7,407 bases of DNA from Promethearchaeota archaeon CR_4 (GCA_001940655.1 MBAA01000010.1:1-7407); one strand, 5' to 3'. Numbered from the stretch's first letter, positions 1 through 6,234 are shown. The notes: a model not told the origin generated them from the sequence alone. Numbers and translations: made by a program.

Positions 1-1
1 T

Positions 2-1057
2 GTTTCCGCTCATTATATCTCTGCTATCGGGGATTTCCTCGGCATCAGTCTCTACAAGGAAACCCCGCAGTTGGGTTTTGATCTCGCGGGCGCTCTGGTG
101 GACTCCTTCCTCGTCGAGCAGAGTCAATACCTTTCTGAGCTGGTATGTCTCCATACTTCCCTGAAGATGGAGTCGATGAAAGTGAATGGTGCATTCTTAT
201 TCTTACCACAAAAAGCGTCCATTAAAAAGCTCATGGACCACCTTACAGTTGAGAATTTGGTAGATAGATTGAATAATAAGAAGAAACCGCAAAGTACTGC
301 AACTAAAACAACTGTAGGAACACCAAAAGTCGTAAAACCAGTACCAACACCCGCCAAAATGGTAGTTGAAACGGTTACGCCCATAAAACCCGTTCCTGCA
401 AAGAAGGCCGCAAAGAAGGCCACCGCGGAAAAGTTGGATTTCTCACCAGCAGATCTCGACATTTTCAGCGAATTGGGGAATATTGGCGCAGGCCATGCGA
501 GTAACGCGTTATCCCAAATGATTAACAAGAAAGTAATGATTGATGTCCCGATTGTGAACTTGGCTACCCTCGATAAAATACGACCAATGTTCCAAAAAAT
601 TGGGGATACGGTCACGGGAACATTCTCCCTTGTGACGAAAAACGTGGACGCAAACATTGTGCTGATGTTTTCGGTGCAAAGTATCGAGAATATCCTCCAG
701 ATTATCCTCGACCTCCCCAAACCCAAGAAATTGAAAACAGCGACCGATGTGACGGAAAACGAGCAATCAGCGATTCAAGAGCTAAACAGCATTTTGATCG
801 GACATTACATTTCAGCGCTATCCAATTTCCTCCGCGTGCCTATTGACCCACCGAAACACCATTTCTTCTTTGAAAAAACAGACGCCTTCTTCACGAATCT
901 CGAGAGAGATTCTGAGAAAGATGTTGTTTCGGTGATCATCGAAACCAAGATGAATGTGGTGGGAACAGAACCCATAATAGGATATTTCATAATGATCCCC
1001 ACAGCCCAAAATTTGAAAGACATTCTCAAACGGATCCAGGACATTTGGGAAAAATAG
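2..1057 (+). CDS. cheC: Tandem CheC-domain phosphatase (5' end missing)
   Basis: The frame is open from base 2 to the TAA at 1055-1057 and enters from outside, leaving 351 residues. CheC proteins dephosphorylate CheY-P. Fragment residues 1-80 are the second half of one CheC domain: an AHYISAIGDFLG segment, then a hydrophobic/acidic stretch. Residues 90-142 are a low-complexity Lys/Pro/Thr/Ala linker. From about 145 a second CheC domain follows. Its first active-site helix fits D-x3-E-x2-N-x22-P exactly (D153, E157, N160, P183). Its second helix (ELNSILIGHYISALSNFL) keeps Glu260 but has Ser263 where Asn is expected, so one of the two sites is probably weak or dead. The TTG at 71 is not a believable start because homology continues upstream of it. 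A CheC-CheC fusion is longer than the usual single-domain protein of about 200 residues. CheX or FliY/FliN fusions were considered, but no FliN domain follows. Family assignment is firm; activity is inferred. Confidence 0.85.
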   Translation, partial: VSAHYISAIGDFLGISLYKETPQLGFDLAGALVDSFLVEQSQYLSELVCLHTSLKMESMKVNGAFLFLPQKASIKKLMDHLTVENLVDRLNNKKKPQSTATKTTVGTPKVVKPVPTPAKMVVETVTPIKPVPAKKAAKKATAEKLDFSPADLDIFSELGNIGAGHASNALSQMINKKVMIDVPIVNLATLDKIRPMFQKIGDTVTGTFSLVTKNVDANIVLMFSVQSIENILQIILDLPKPKKLKTATDVTENEQSAIQELNSILIGHYISALSNFLRVPIDPPKHHFFFEKTDAFFTNLERDSEKDVVSVIIETKMNVVGTEPIIGYFIMIPTAQNLKDILKRIQDIWEK

Positions 1058-1101
1058 ATGAGGAAATCAACTCGGAGACTTATCTCGGGTTAGATTCTTC
1101 C

Positions 1102-1122
1102 CAGTTTTTACCAAAATTTTTT
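1102..1122 (+). terminator. Possible oligo-T terminator after cheC
   Basis: Two T-runs (1105-1109 and 1117-1122) follow the cheC stop by about 50 bases in a gene-free gap. Archaeal transcription often ends at such U-tracts without a hairpin. The A/T-rich stretch 1112-1122 could instead be a weak TATA-like element for the next gene. I cannot tell which from sequence alone. Confidence 0.3.
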
Positions 1123-1150
1123 CCAACATCTTATAGAACTGTGAATTATT

Positions 1151-1155
1151 GAGGG
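1151..1155 (+). promoter_or_regulatory. Shine-Dalgarno site GAGGG before a gene lacking a standard start
   Basis: GAGGG lies 7 bases before an in-frame ACG (1163) and 10 before a second ACG (1166). That is normal spacing for translation initiation. No ATG, GTG or TTG occurs in this frame between the upstream TGA (1142-1144) and 1349. The site marks where the start should be and supports an N-terminus near 1163 rather than at the ATG 1349. Confidence 0.4.
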
Positions 1156-1162
1156 ATTACCC

Positions 1163-1945
1163 ACGACGGTCGAAGCAAATGACATCGAAAAACGAGGCCA
1201 ATTACTTGGCGAATTCCAAGAATTAACGGAACAATTAGAAATTCAAATTTCCCGGATCAAGATTGGACTTTCGCGAGAGATTCTCTCAGAGTTTCATAGA
1301 ATCTATTTTTCATTCAAAATTCTGGCATCAAATCTCAATTATAAAGAAATGATTTCCTTATTCCAAACATTAGATGCGGTAGTAATTGATATGATGAATT
1401 ATGGAAGAAAATTCGATCAATTTGTGCGGGATTTACTGGAAGAAAGTTCGCGCTTTACAAAAGTACTCCTCCTAGATTTACAGAAGGGATTATATCAGAA
1501 TGAAAAAATGATAGAGTTCACGAAGAATGTTGATAATTTAATATTATCTCCTAATGCTCGGCAACATTCGGCAATACTGTCGAGACAACAAGATATATTC
1601 CTAGAACTAGAGTCTAGATTTGAACCACTGAAGGAATTTGAAGAAGGGAATGGAAATTATTTCGAATGCCAGGTCATACTAGAAGAAAATATTCGATTTA
1701 AGAAGACTCGCATATTTGTAATACTTCGAGGACTTACCCAAAAAGACCCGGAAATTAGATTCGGGCATATAATCCCACCTTTTACGGACCTTATTGCAAA
1801 TAAATTCGATAGAAAGGTAAAAATTCTAGTAAAAAGCAAATTGACTCTTCCCGAAATTATCAGTGTCTTCGAAAATGCGATTGAAATCGAACACCATAAA
1901 ATCCAACAACTGACCCCCACTCAAGTAACCAAACTGTTAGAATAG
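1163..1945 (+). CDS. CheA-fragment protein: degenerate Hpt plus P2-like domain, non-standard start
   Basis: The frame is open from 1145 to the TAG at 1943-1945. It aligns end to end with the protein at 4195-5007. An IEK match at 1184-1192 begins an ungapped N-terminal helix pair, and the C-terminal P2-like domain matches at about 28 of 95 residues without gaps (shared KKTR, LTQ, RFG). The first domain is Hpt (CheA P1) in layout. Where the paralogue has HTLKG this one has FSFKI, so the phosphate-accepting His is Phe (1307-1309). A His four residues upstream (1295-1297) is out of register. The second domain resembles the CheA P2 response-regulator-binding domain. No kinase domains follow. Starting at ATG 1349 would delete most of the Hpt domain. 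I place the start at ACG 1163 because of the GAGGG site. ATT at 1145/1148, a frameshift from ATG 1179, or a mutated start are alternatives. The gene may be a decaying duplicate, though the rest of its frame is clean. Confidence 0.6.
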   Translation, partial: TTVEANDIEKRGQLLGEFQELTEQLEIQISRIKIGLSREILSEFHRIYFSFKILASNLNYKEMISLFQTLDAVVIDMMNYGRKFDQFVRDLLEESSRFTKVLLLDLQKGLYQNEKMIEFTKNVDNLILSPNARQHSAILSRQQDIFLELESRFEPLKEFEEGNGNYFECQVILEENIRFKKTRIFVILRGLTQKDPEIRFGHIIPPFTDLIANKFDRKVKILVKSKLTLPEIISVFENAIEIEHHKIQQLTPTQVTKLLE

Positions 1946-2016
1946 GATCGGATAATTTTCGTTGTTACCAGCAGTAGACATTTAGGATGTTCTGTAGAAT
2001 GTATTAGTGAAATATC

Positions 2017-2041
2017 GGAGATGGATTTCCAAGATATCTCC
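2017..2041 (+). other. Small hairpin in the gap before the 2091 gene
   Basis: GGAGAT at 2017-2022 can pair with ATCTCC at 2036-2041 across a 13-base loop, in the 145-base gap between the degenerate Hpt protein gene and the next gene. No T-run follows, so it does not look like an intrinsic terminator. A six-base stem is close to chance. I see no other structure in this gap apart from the ribosome site at 2076-2079. Confidence 0.2.
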
Positions 2042-2090
2042 TTGATCGTGTGAAAACTGAGGTCTATTAGAAAAAGGAGAAACATCAGTA

Positions 2091-2696
2091 ATGACTGCGG
2101 CAATTCCAGGTTCACCGGCAAATGCAAACCCGAAAATTGATATCACGATTGCATGTCCCAAATGCCATGTAGATCATACTATTAACCTTGATCGTAGCAT
2201 CATCACAAACAGTACTAGGTTTCCCGTGAAATACGCATATCTTCATGGGGAACCCAAATTTGTACTTACTCTGTTCATCGATCGCAATTTTCAGGTTCGC
2301 GGAATCGAGGTCAGTGAATATTTGGAAATGCAACGCGAAGATTTAGACAAAATCCTCGATGAGAATAAGAGTAATACGTTGAAAGACCTATCTGCAAACC
2401 AGATTTACGTGTTAATGTTCACCAAGAAAGGCGAAATCGTACGTAAATATGCAAATGCGAGAGCAGGCATTGCTGCGGACATTAGGAGATTTCAGAAAAT
2501 CTGGAAAATTGGATCGGAATTCTCCTCAGAAAATATCGCTGCTGACGAGCACTTCCTCAAATTCTCCGAGTACTGGGTCGCTGGGGTAAGGTTCGATGAT
2601 TGCGAACTCAATTTGATAGTCGCCCCAGAAGTAGACCTTGACCGCTTGGGTACGCAATTGGTATTCCTCTTCGAGAAAATTGCCAGTGCGTTGTAG
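2091..2696 (+). CDS. Unrecognised 201-residue protein with N-terminal Cys/His cluster
   Basis: I do not recognise this family. The start is ATG 2091, preceded by GGAG at 2076-2079 (11-base gap). After about 15 flexible Ala/Pro/Asn-rich residues there is a CPKCHVDH cluster (C22, C25, H26, H29), able in principle to bind a metal such as zinc. Only one CxxC is present, so a classic four-Cys ribbon is not complete. A beta-rich segment follows (residues about 40-75, with YLHGEPKF and FIDRNFQVRGIE), then a charged helical region (about 80-145), and finally a beta-alpha element from about 160 to the end (WVAGVRFDDCELNLIVAPE and an amphipathic helix). That C-terminus faintly recalls roadblock/longin-type folds, a low-confidence impression. 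No signal peptide or membrane segment is seen, so it is probably cytosolic. It sits 44 bp before cheW, so a role in the chemosensory complex is the natural guess, from position only. Confidence 0.75.
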   Translation: MTAAIPGSPANANPKIDITIACPKCHVDHTINLDRSIITNSTRFPVKYAYLHGEPKFVLTLFIDRNFQVRGIEVSEYLEMQREDLDKILDENKSNTLKDLSANQIYVLMFTKKGEIVRKYANARAGIAADIRRFQKIWKIGSEFSSENIAADEHFLKFSEYWVAGVRFDDCELNLIVAPEVDLDRLGTQLVFLFEKIASAL

Positions 2697-2740
2697 AGTA
2701 TCGCTCAATTATTATCTACTCAAAAATTAGAGGTTATAGT

Positions 2741-3190
2741 ATGTTCAAATTCACGCCTTCGGAAGAAAAAAATGAATTTCTGGGTTTCTTAGTCGATAAG
2801 GAATATTATTCCATTGGCATAGAAAACGTGCAAGAAATTATAACGGTGCCCCCCATTACCCGTGTGCCGAACACTCCTCGCTACGTGGAAGGAGCCCTTA
2901 ACCTACGTGGGAAAGTAATCAAGATCGTTAATATCCGTAAAAAACTGGAACTTCCTTTCAAGCATTACGATGGAAATACACGAATCATTATCTTGAATGC
3001 GAAAAACATCACGATTGGGATAATCGTGGACCAGATTTTAGAGGTGTTCAAAGTAGACAAAGACAATAAAGCAGAATTGCCGAAATTATTCCGGAACGAA
3101 TCAAAAATTGGATACGCGGACAAGATTATTAGAAATGGTGAAAAACTATATATAAATTTTGATTTCAACAAAATCAGTGTTGAAGTGTAG
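2741..3190 (+). CDS. cheW: CheW coupling protein
   Basis: CheW links receptors to the CheA kinase in the membrane-associated signalling array. The 149-residue protein has normal CheW length and a single CheW (SH3-like) domain. The diagnostic strand motif is intact: GALNLRGKVIKIVNIR at residues 51-66, including the conserved N54-L-R-G57. The N-terminal half (YYSIGIENVQEII, then TRVPNTPRYVEG) fits the family's usual receptor/kinase-binding pattern. The region around GIIVDQILEVFKVD matches the second subdomain. The ATG is preceded by GAGGT seven bases upstream. The gene lies 36 bp before cheR and is very probably co-transcribed with it. In many CheW proteins the segment after NLRG reads VIPVVDLR; here it is VIKIVNIR, a modest variation. 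Confidence 0.95.
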   Translation: MFKFTPSEEKNEFLGFLVDKEYYSIGIENVQEIITVPPITRVPNTPRYVEGALNLRGKVIKIVNIRKKLELPFKHYDGNTRIIILNAKNITIGIIVDQILEVFKVDKDNKAELPKLFRNESKIGYADKIIRNGEKLYINFDFNKISVEV

Positions 3191-3226
3191 GTTCTGGTTT
3201 TAGACACCTGGAATGTGGGTTAGAAT

Positions 3227-4138
3227 ATGAAGAATAAAACCACTTTCAATTCCAAGGCTGCAGAACTTTTTGATGAGATCAAAGACAAACGTGAGAAGTT
3301 TTATGCGCATCCGGATAATTCTGAGAAATATTTCGATCAAATTCTCACTTTTTTGCAAAGGACAATCAAACTAAACGTACAGTGTTACCGGGATTCCTAC
3401 GTCCGACGAAGGGTAGAAGCTATAATGTCCCGGCTAAGCCTTGAGACTTACAAACAGTTTCAGCAATGGCTTTATTCGCCCTTATTTGACAAGAACGTTT
3501 TCATAAAAGGATTGACCATCAATGTGACGGAGTTTTTCCGGGACATTGGGCCCTTCCGATATTTAGAAATGAAAATTCTCCCTGAATTGTTAGATACAAA
3601 GTTGAGGCAGGGAGAAGAGACTCTCCGTATCTGGAGTGCTGGTTGTGCAACCGGAGAAGAACCATATTCTCTTGCAATCATTCTAGATTGGATCCTGCAG
3701 CGAAAAAACTTGAAAGCACGGATTGCAGCCAAGATTATCGCAACTGACCTCGATCCAATCCCAATCAATGTCGGGATAAAAGGTTGTTATAGTCTCCAAC
3801 AACTCAAAAATATTTCACAGGAATCCTTGCGGCGAAATTTTGACCACCTTTTCGGAGACAAATATGCCATCAAACCCCACTTGAAAGAGTACGTGGATTT
3901 CCAGCAACATGACATCTTATCGGGGCAAAAAAACGGCGTGTATGACATTATCATTTGTCGGAACGTCCTTATTTATGTCAACAAAGATGACCAAATTACC
4001 ATCCTGAAATTGTTCTGGGAGTCTTTAAATGTGCCAGGTTACCTCATTCTCGGCAAGACGGAAAGTTTCCCGTTATTTTACAATGAATTATTTCGATATG
4101 ACAACCTCAACGAACATATTTACATAAAAATGCCTTGA
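3227..4138 (+). CDS. cheR: CheR receptor methyltransferase
   Basis: CheR transfers methyl groups from S-adenosylmethionine to glutamates of receptor signalling helices, resetting sensitivity during adaptation. At 303 residues it is near normal length (about 260-290), with an N-terminal extension of about 35 charged residues. The N-terminal helical domain (about 36-98) carries the basic YVRRRVEAIMSRL helix. The linker motif NVTEFFRD (99-106) is characteristic. The SAM-binding domain follows with WSAGCATGEEPYSLA (136-150), IIATDLDP (170-177, D174/D176 near the ribose) and DIIICRNVLIYV (240-251). It ends in a normal LGKTESF-type strand, with no tetratricopeptide or other tail. The ATG at 3227 has only a weak GTGGG upstream (3215-3219). 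Its likely substrates are the receptors encoded at 5049-6173 and beyond 6607. Neither shows the C-terminal NWETF-type tether, so recruitment is probably direct. Confidence 0.96.
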   Translation: MKNKTTFNSKAAELFDEIKDKREKFYAHPDNSEKYFDQILTFLQRTIKLNVQCYRDSYVRRRVEAIMSRLSLETYKQFQQWLYSPLFDKNVFIKGLTINVTEFFRDIGPFRYLEMKILPELLDTKLRQGEETLRIWSAGCATGEEPYSLAIILDWILQRKNLKARIAAKIIATDLDPIPINVGIKGCYSLQQLKNISQESLRRNFDHLFGDKYAIKPHLKEYVDFQQHDILSGQKNGVYDIIICRNVLIYVNKDDQITILKLFWESLNVPGYLILGKTESFPLFYNELFRYDNLNEHIYIKMP

Positions 4139-4182
4139 ATCGGTATTATTTTGATTAAAATGCTACCTTAAACAATCCAGAA

Positions 4183-4186
4183 GAGG
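4183..4186 (+). promoter_or_regulatory. Shine-Dalgarno GAGG supporting the GTG start at 4195
   Basis: GAGG lies eight bases before GTG 4195. The nearby ATG at 4190 is in another frame, and no ATG of the correct frame precedes the Hpt helix. This makes the GTG the likely start. Confidence 0.6.
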
Positions 4187-4194
4187 CGAATGAC

Positions 4195-5007
4195 GTGCCA
4201 GCTGCTCCAAAGACGCAGAAAAAACCATTTATTTCAGTTTCCATTGAAAAACAGGCATTCCTGGAAGAAGCACGGCAATTGATCTACCAATTGGGAGAGA
4301 AACTAGTCACACTTACTGTAGACTCGCTTAAAGATGAGGTAGAGGACTATTACCTCATTTTTCATACGCTTAAGGGAAATTCCCGCATGATGAACCAAAA
4401 GGAAATGCAGGAGCTCTTCCACGCCCTTGGCATACTCCTACTCGATGTCAAAGATTTTGATTTGCAACCCAACGAGGAAGTCATCAGCATCTTGAAGGAG
4501 TCCCTCAAAGTGACATCGAATGCTTTGAAAATGTTCGCAGTGGGGCGGGTGCCCCGAGTGAAGATGAACACGTTTCGAGAACGCGTCATTGCTGCGAGTA
4601 TCCCACCAGAAAAGAAAGATATTTCCCAACAGCTCGAGCGTCAAGCGCAATACTTTCAAGATCTAGGAATTAACAATACTCCCGGGCGGACAATTGATTT
4701 TCAGGACGGATCCACACAGTTTTTTGAGGTCAGAATTGTTCTGGACGAGACAGTATTTTTAAAAAAGACTCGGGTCTATACCATCATCCGAAACTTGACT
4801 CAACTCGATGAAAGCGTTCGGTTCGGAAAAGTGACTCCTTCCATCGATGAGTTGCTCGCCGGGCGGTTCGGATTGGAGTTTGCTCTTATTTTGCAAAGTA
4901 CCAAAACTAGCGACCAATTGAAGAAAATTGTCAAGTATTCCGGAGAAATCGCGAACGTGACGATTCGTATGGTCTCAACGAAAGAAGCTATTTCTTTATT
5001 AAAGTAA
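4195..5007 (+). CDS. CheA-fragment protein: Hpt (P1) plus P2-like domain, no kinase core
   Basis: The 270-residue protein corresponds to the N-terminal part of CheA alone. Residues about 18-115 form a helical Hpt domain. The IFHTLKGNSRMM motif puts the phosphate-accepting His at 57, followed by the usual second helix (EMQELFHALGILL). A linker of about 60 residues with charged and Pro-rich patches leads to a P2-like domain at about 175-258 (FFEVRIVLDE, FLKKTRVYTIIRNL, ELLAGRF). This resembles archaeal/Thermotoga CheA segments that bind CheY. The protein ends where a CheA would continue into the dimerisation domain, and the TAA at 5005-5007 is followed by receptor genes on the other strand, so nothing of a kinase lies just downstream. 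In a split CheA this module would take phosphate from a separate kinase and pass it to CheY. That is inference. A truncated cheA is the alternative, but the shared layout with the protein at 1163-1945 argues for a real two-domain family. Confidence 0.8.
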   Translation: MPAAPKTQKKPFISVSIEKQAFLEEARQLIYQLGEKLVTLTVDSLKDEVEDYYLIFHTLKGNSRMMNQKEMQELFHALGILLLDVKDFDLQPNEEVISILKESLKVTSNALKMFAVGRVPRVKMNTFRERVIAASIPPEKKDISQQLERQAQYFQDLGINNTPGRTIDFQDGSTQFFEVRIVLDETVFLKKTRVYTIIRNLTQLDESVRFGKVTPSIDELLAGRFGLEFALILQSTKTSDQLKKIVKYSGEIANVTIRMVSTKEAISLLK

Positions 5008-5014
5008 TGAAATA

Positions 5015-5037
5015 GAGAAAAAGATAGTGTAAAAAAA
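5015..5037 (-). terminator. Oligo-T terminator after the first receptor gene
   Basis: Reading the minus strand past the stop at 5049-5051, a run of seven T (5031-5037) is followed by a second T-rich stretch down to about 5015. It lies in the 41-bp gap between the convergent genes and fits archaeal U-tract termination. Confidence 0.5.
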
Positions 5038-5048
5038 GTATTGATCGA

Positions 5049-5849
5049 TCAGAAGGCAGATTTCTGCCCACCAGTGTCAGATGCGGGACTTTGTTCCATT
5101 ATTGCTGGAACCTCTCTGTTTTCCTTGCTTTTTGCCCCTTTTTTTGATCCGGTTGGGATGGATTTTTTGTCCGCTTCAGATTTCAACGATTCCGCGGATT
5201 CTTCAGGTTTTGCAGAATGGGTTCCAATACCTGACAGGTCAACGAGTCTCTTCAGGTTTAATGCAAGTTCCGCCATCGTCTGGGACGTGGCCGTGATTTC
5301 CTCCATCGAGGACGCCTGTTCCTCGGTCGACGCGGACGCTTCTTCCGTGCTCGCCGAAGTCTCTTCCGCCACCGTGGCGATGTTGTCCACCGCGCTGACT
5401 ACATTGACTGCGGACTTCGCCTGCGCCTCCGCTTCCTTGAGGATTTCCCCGGCCATCCCCTCGGTGCGCTTCACCGCCTGCTTGGATTCGTCTGCCAGTT
5501 TCCGCACCTGGTCCGCCACCACCGTGAATCCCCGCCCCGCCTCGCCAGCCCGCGCCGCCTCGATCGCCGCGTTCAACGCCAGGAGGTTTGTCTGGTTGGC
5601 GATGCTCGTGATGAGCTCTACGACCTGCGTGATGTCCGTGGCGTTCCTCTGGACCTTCTTGATGCCCTCGCCCAGCTGCTGGATGAGCTTCTGCGCCTCG
5701 ACGACCATCTGGGCCTGACTCTGGGCGCCCTTCGTGATCTGCTGCTGGGTCGCGGCCACATTCTCGGACGATGACGACACCTCTTCAGATGTCGAGGCCA
5801 GCTCTTCTGAAGATGATGACAACTGGTTTGCTGCCTGCTGCACCTTTCC
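5049..5849 (-). repeat. Direct repeat copy 1 (receptor 3' part)
   Basis: Bases 5049-5849 align with 6607-7407 at a constant offset of 1558 and with no net insertion or deletion. The offset equals one receptor gene (1125 bp) plus the intergenic gap (433 bp), as expected for tandem gene duplication. Identity is uneven: 65 of 66 bases at 5081-5146 match, while 7 of 60 differ at 5521-5580 without changing the protein. Confidence 0.85.
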
Positions 5850-6173
5850 GAGAACATCAAGCAGTTTTTGCGACTTAGAATTCGCTTCGGATTGTTCCTT
5901 GTGAATGATTTTTAACATATAATCCCACGTCAAAGTCCCTACGATAACACAAGCTGGCATCGCTACTACTAAAAAAAGAAATTCCCAATCAATAACTCCT
6001 GCCAGATAGATGGTAGTATCAATGAACATCATTAGTGAAAAAATTAGGATACATAAAACTCGGAAGTTCACCGTTCCTGTTTTGATCCGGTGTTTTATCT
6101 TCAGAGCCAGTAGAACAAAGAACATCCCCACGGTTGAGATCACCATCATCGCAAAATTCATATCAATTGCCAT
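5049..6173 (-). CDS. Methyl-accepting chemotaxis receptor with three membrane segments and no extracellular sensor
   Basis: The 374-residue receptor has hydrophobic segments at about 7-24, 39-60 and 64-82. The basic loop 25-38 (KIKHRIK...R) should be cytoplasmic, which puts the N-terminus outside and residues 83 onward inside. External loops are only a few residues, so no ligand-binding domain is present. No HAMP domain is recognisable. Residues 95-310 form the long signalling hairpin, with Ser/Glu/Gln-rich flanks suited to methylation (SSSSEELASTSEEVSSSSEN; EETSASTEEASASTEEQASS). The tip is conserved at NQTNLLALNAAIEAARAGE (193-211), where CheW and CheA bind. A Lys/Ser/Glu-rich tail ends in QKSAF and has no CheR-docking pentapeptide. 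The start ATG (6171-6173) has AAGGGTG just upstream. The hairpin is strongly G+C-rich (46/60 at 5521-5580) while the membrane part is A+T-rich (22/60 at 5941-6000). Sensing could be by the membrane segments or through a partner protein. Confidence 0.93.
   Translation of the reverse strand: MAIDMNFAMMVISTVGMFFVLLALKIKHRIKTGTVNFRVLCILIFSLMMFIDTTIYLAGVIDWEFLFLVVAMPACVIVGTLTWDYMLKIIHKEQSEANSKSQKLLDVLGKVQQAANQLSSSSEELASTSEEVSSSSENVAATQQQITKGAQSQAQMVVEAQKLIQQLGEGIKKVQRNATDITQVVELITSIANQTNLLALNAAIEAARAGEAGRGFTVVADQVRKLADESKQAVKRTEGMAGEILKEAEAQAKSAVNVVSAVDNIATVAEETSASTEEASASTEEQASSMEEITATSQTMAELALNLKRLVDLSGIGTHSAKPEESAESLKSEADKKSIPTGSKKGAKSKENREVPAIMEQSPASDTGGQKSAF
5119..5145 (+). terminator. Possible plus-strand T-tract terminator inside the receptor gene
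   Basis: On the plus strand three T-runs (5119-5122, 5129-5133, 5139-5145) lie 112-138 bases past the end of the che genes, within the opposite-strand receptor's 3' end. No plus-strand T-run lies between the stop at 5007 and this point, so che transcripts may read into antisense of the receptor and end here. The same runs also encode a Lys-rich tail on the minus strand. Confidence 0.3.
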
Positions 6174-6180
6174 TTACTAC

Positions 6181-6187
6181 ACCCTTT
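6181..6187 (-). promoter_or_regulatory. Ribosome-binding site of the first receptor gene
   Basis: The minus strand carries AAGGGTG about seven bases before the ATG at 6173-6171. It supports this start and is consistent with a short leader from the element at 6221-6234. Confidence 0.45.
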
Positions 6188-6220
6188 TCTTTATGTTGAC
6201 AACGATCCTTTTGATATCAC

Positions 6221-6234
6221 GTTTTTATTGTTCG
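6221..6234 (-). promoter_or_regulatory. Archaeal-type BRE/TATA-like element for the first receptor gene
   Basis: The minus strand reads CGAACAATAAAAAC: a purine-rich BRE-like part followed by an A/T box. About 25 bases downstream would put the transcript start near 6200 and give a leader of about 25 bases that includes the ribosome site. The match is by eye only. Confidence 0.4.

Noticed and set aside
124..726. 200-codon open frame on the minus strand opposite cheC.
   Set aside because: It lies opposite a clear CheC coding frame and has no family signature of its own.
1349..1945. Treating ATG 1349 as the true start of the first Hpt-P2 protein.
   Set aside because: The upstream in-frame sequence from 1184 aligns without gaps to the paralogue's N-terminus, so this start would cut the Hpt domain in half.
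5041..5718. Long open frame on the plus strand opposite the first receptor, with a similar one at 6551-7210 opposite the second.
   Set aside because: Both mirror the G+C-rich, repetitive receptor codons and are shared only because the region is duplicated. They give a low-complexity Ser/Ala-rich product with no ribosome site.
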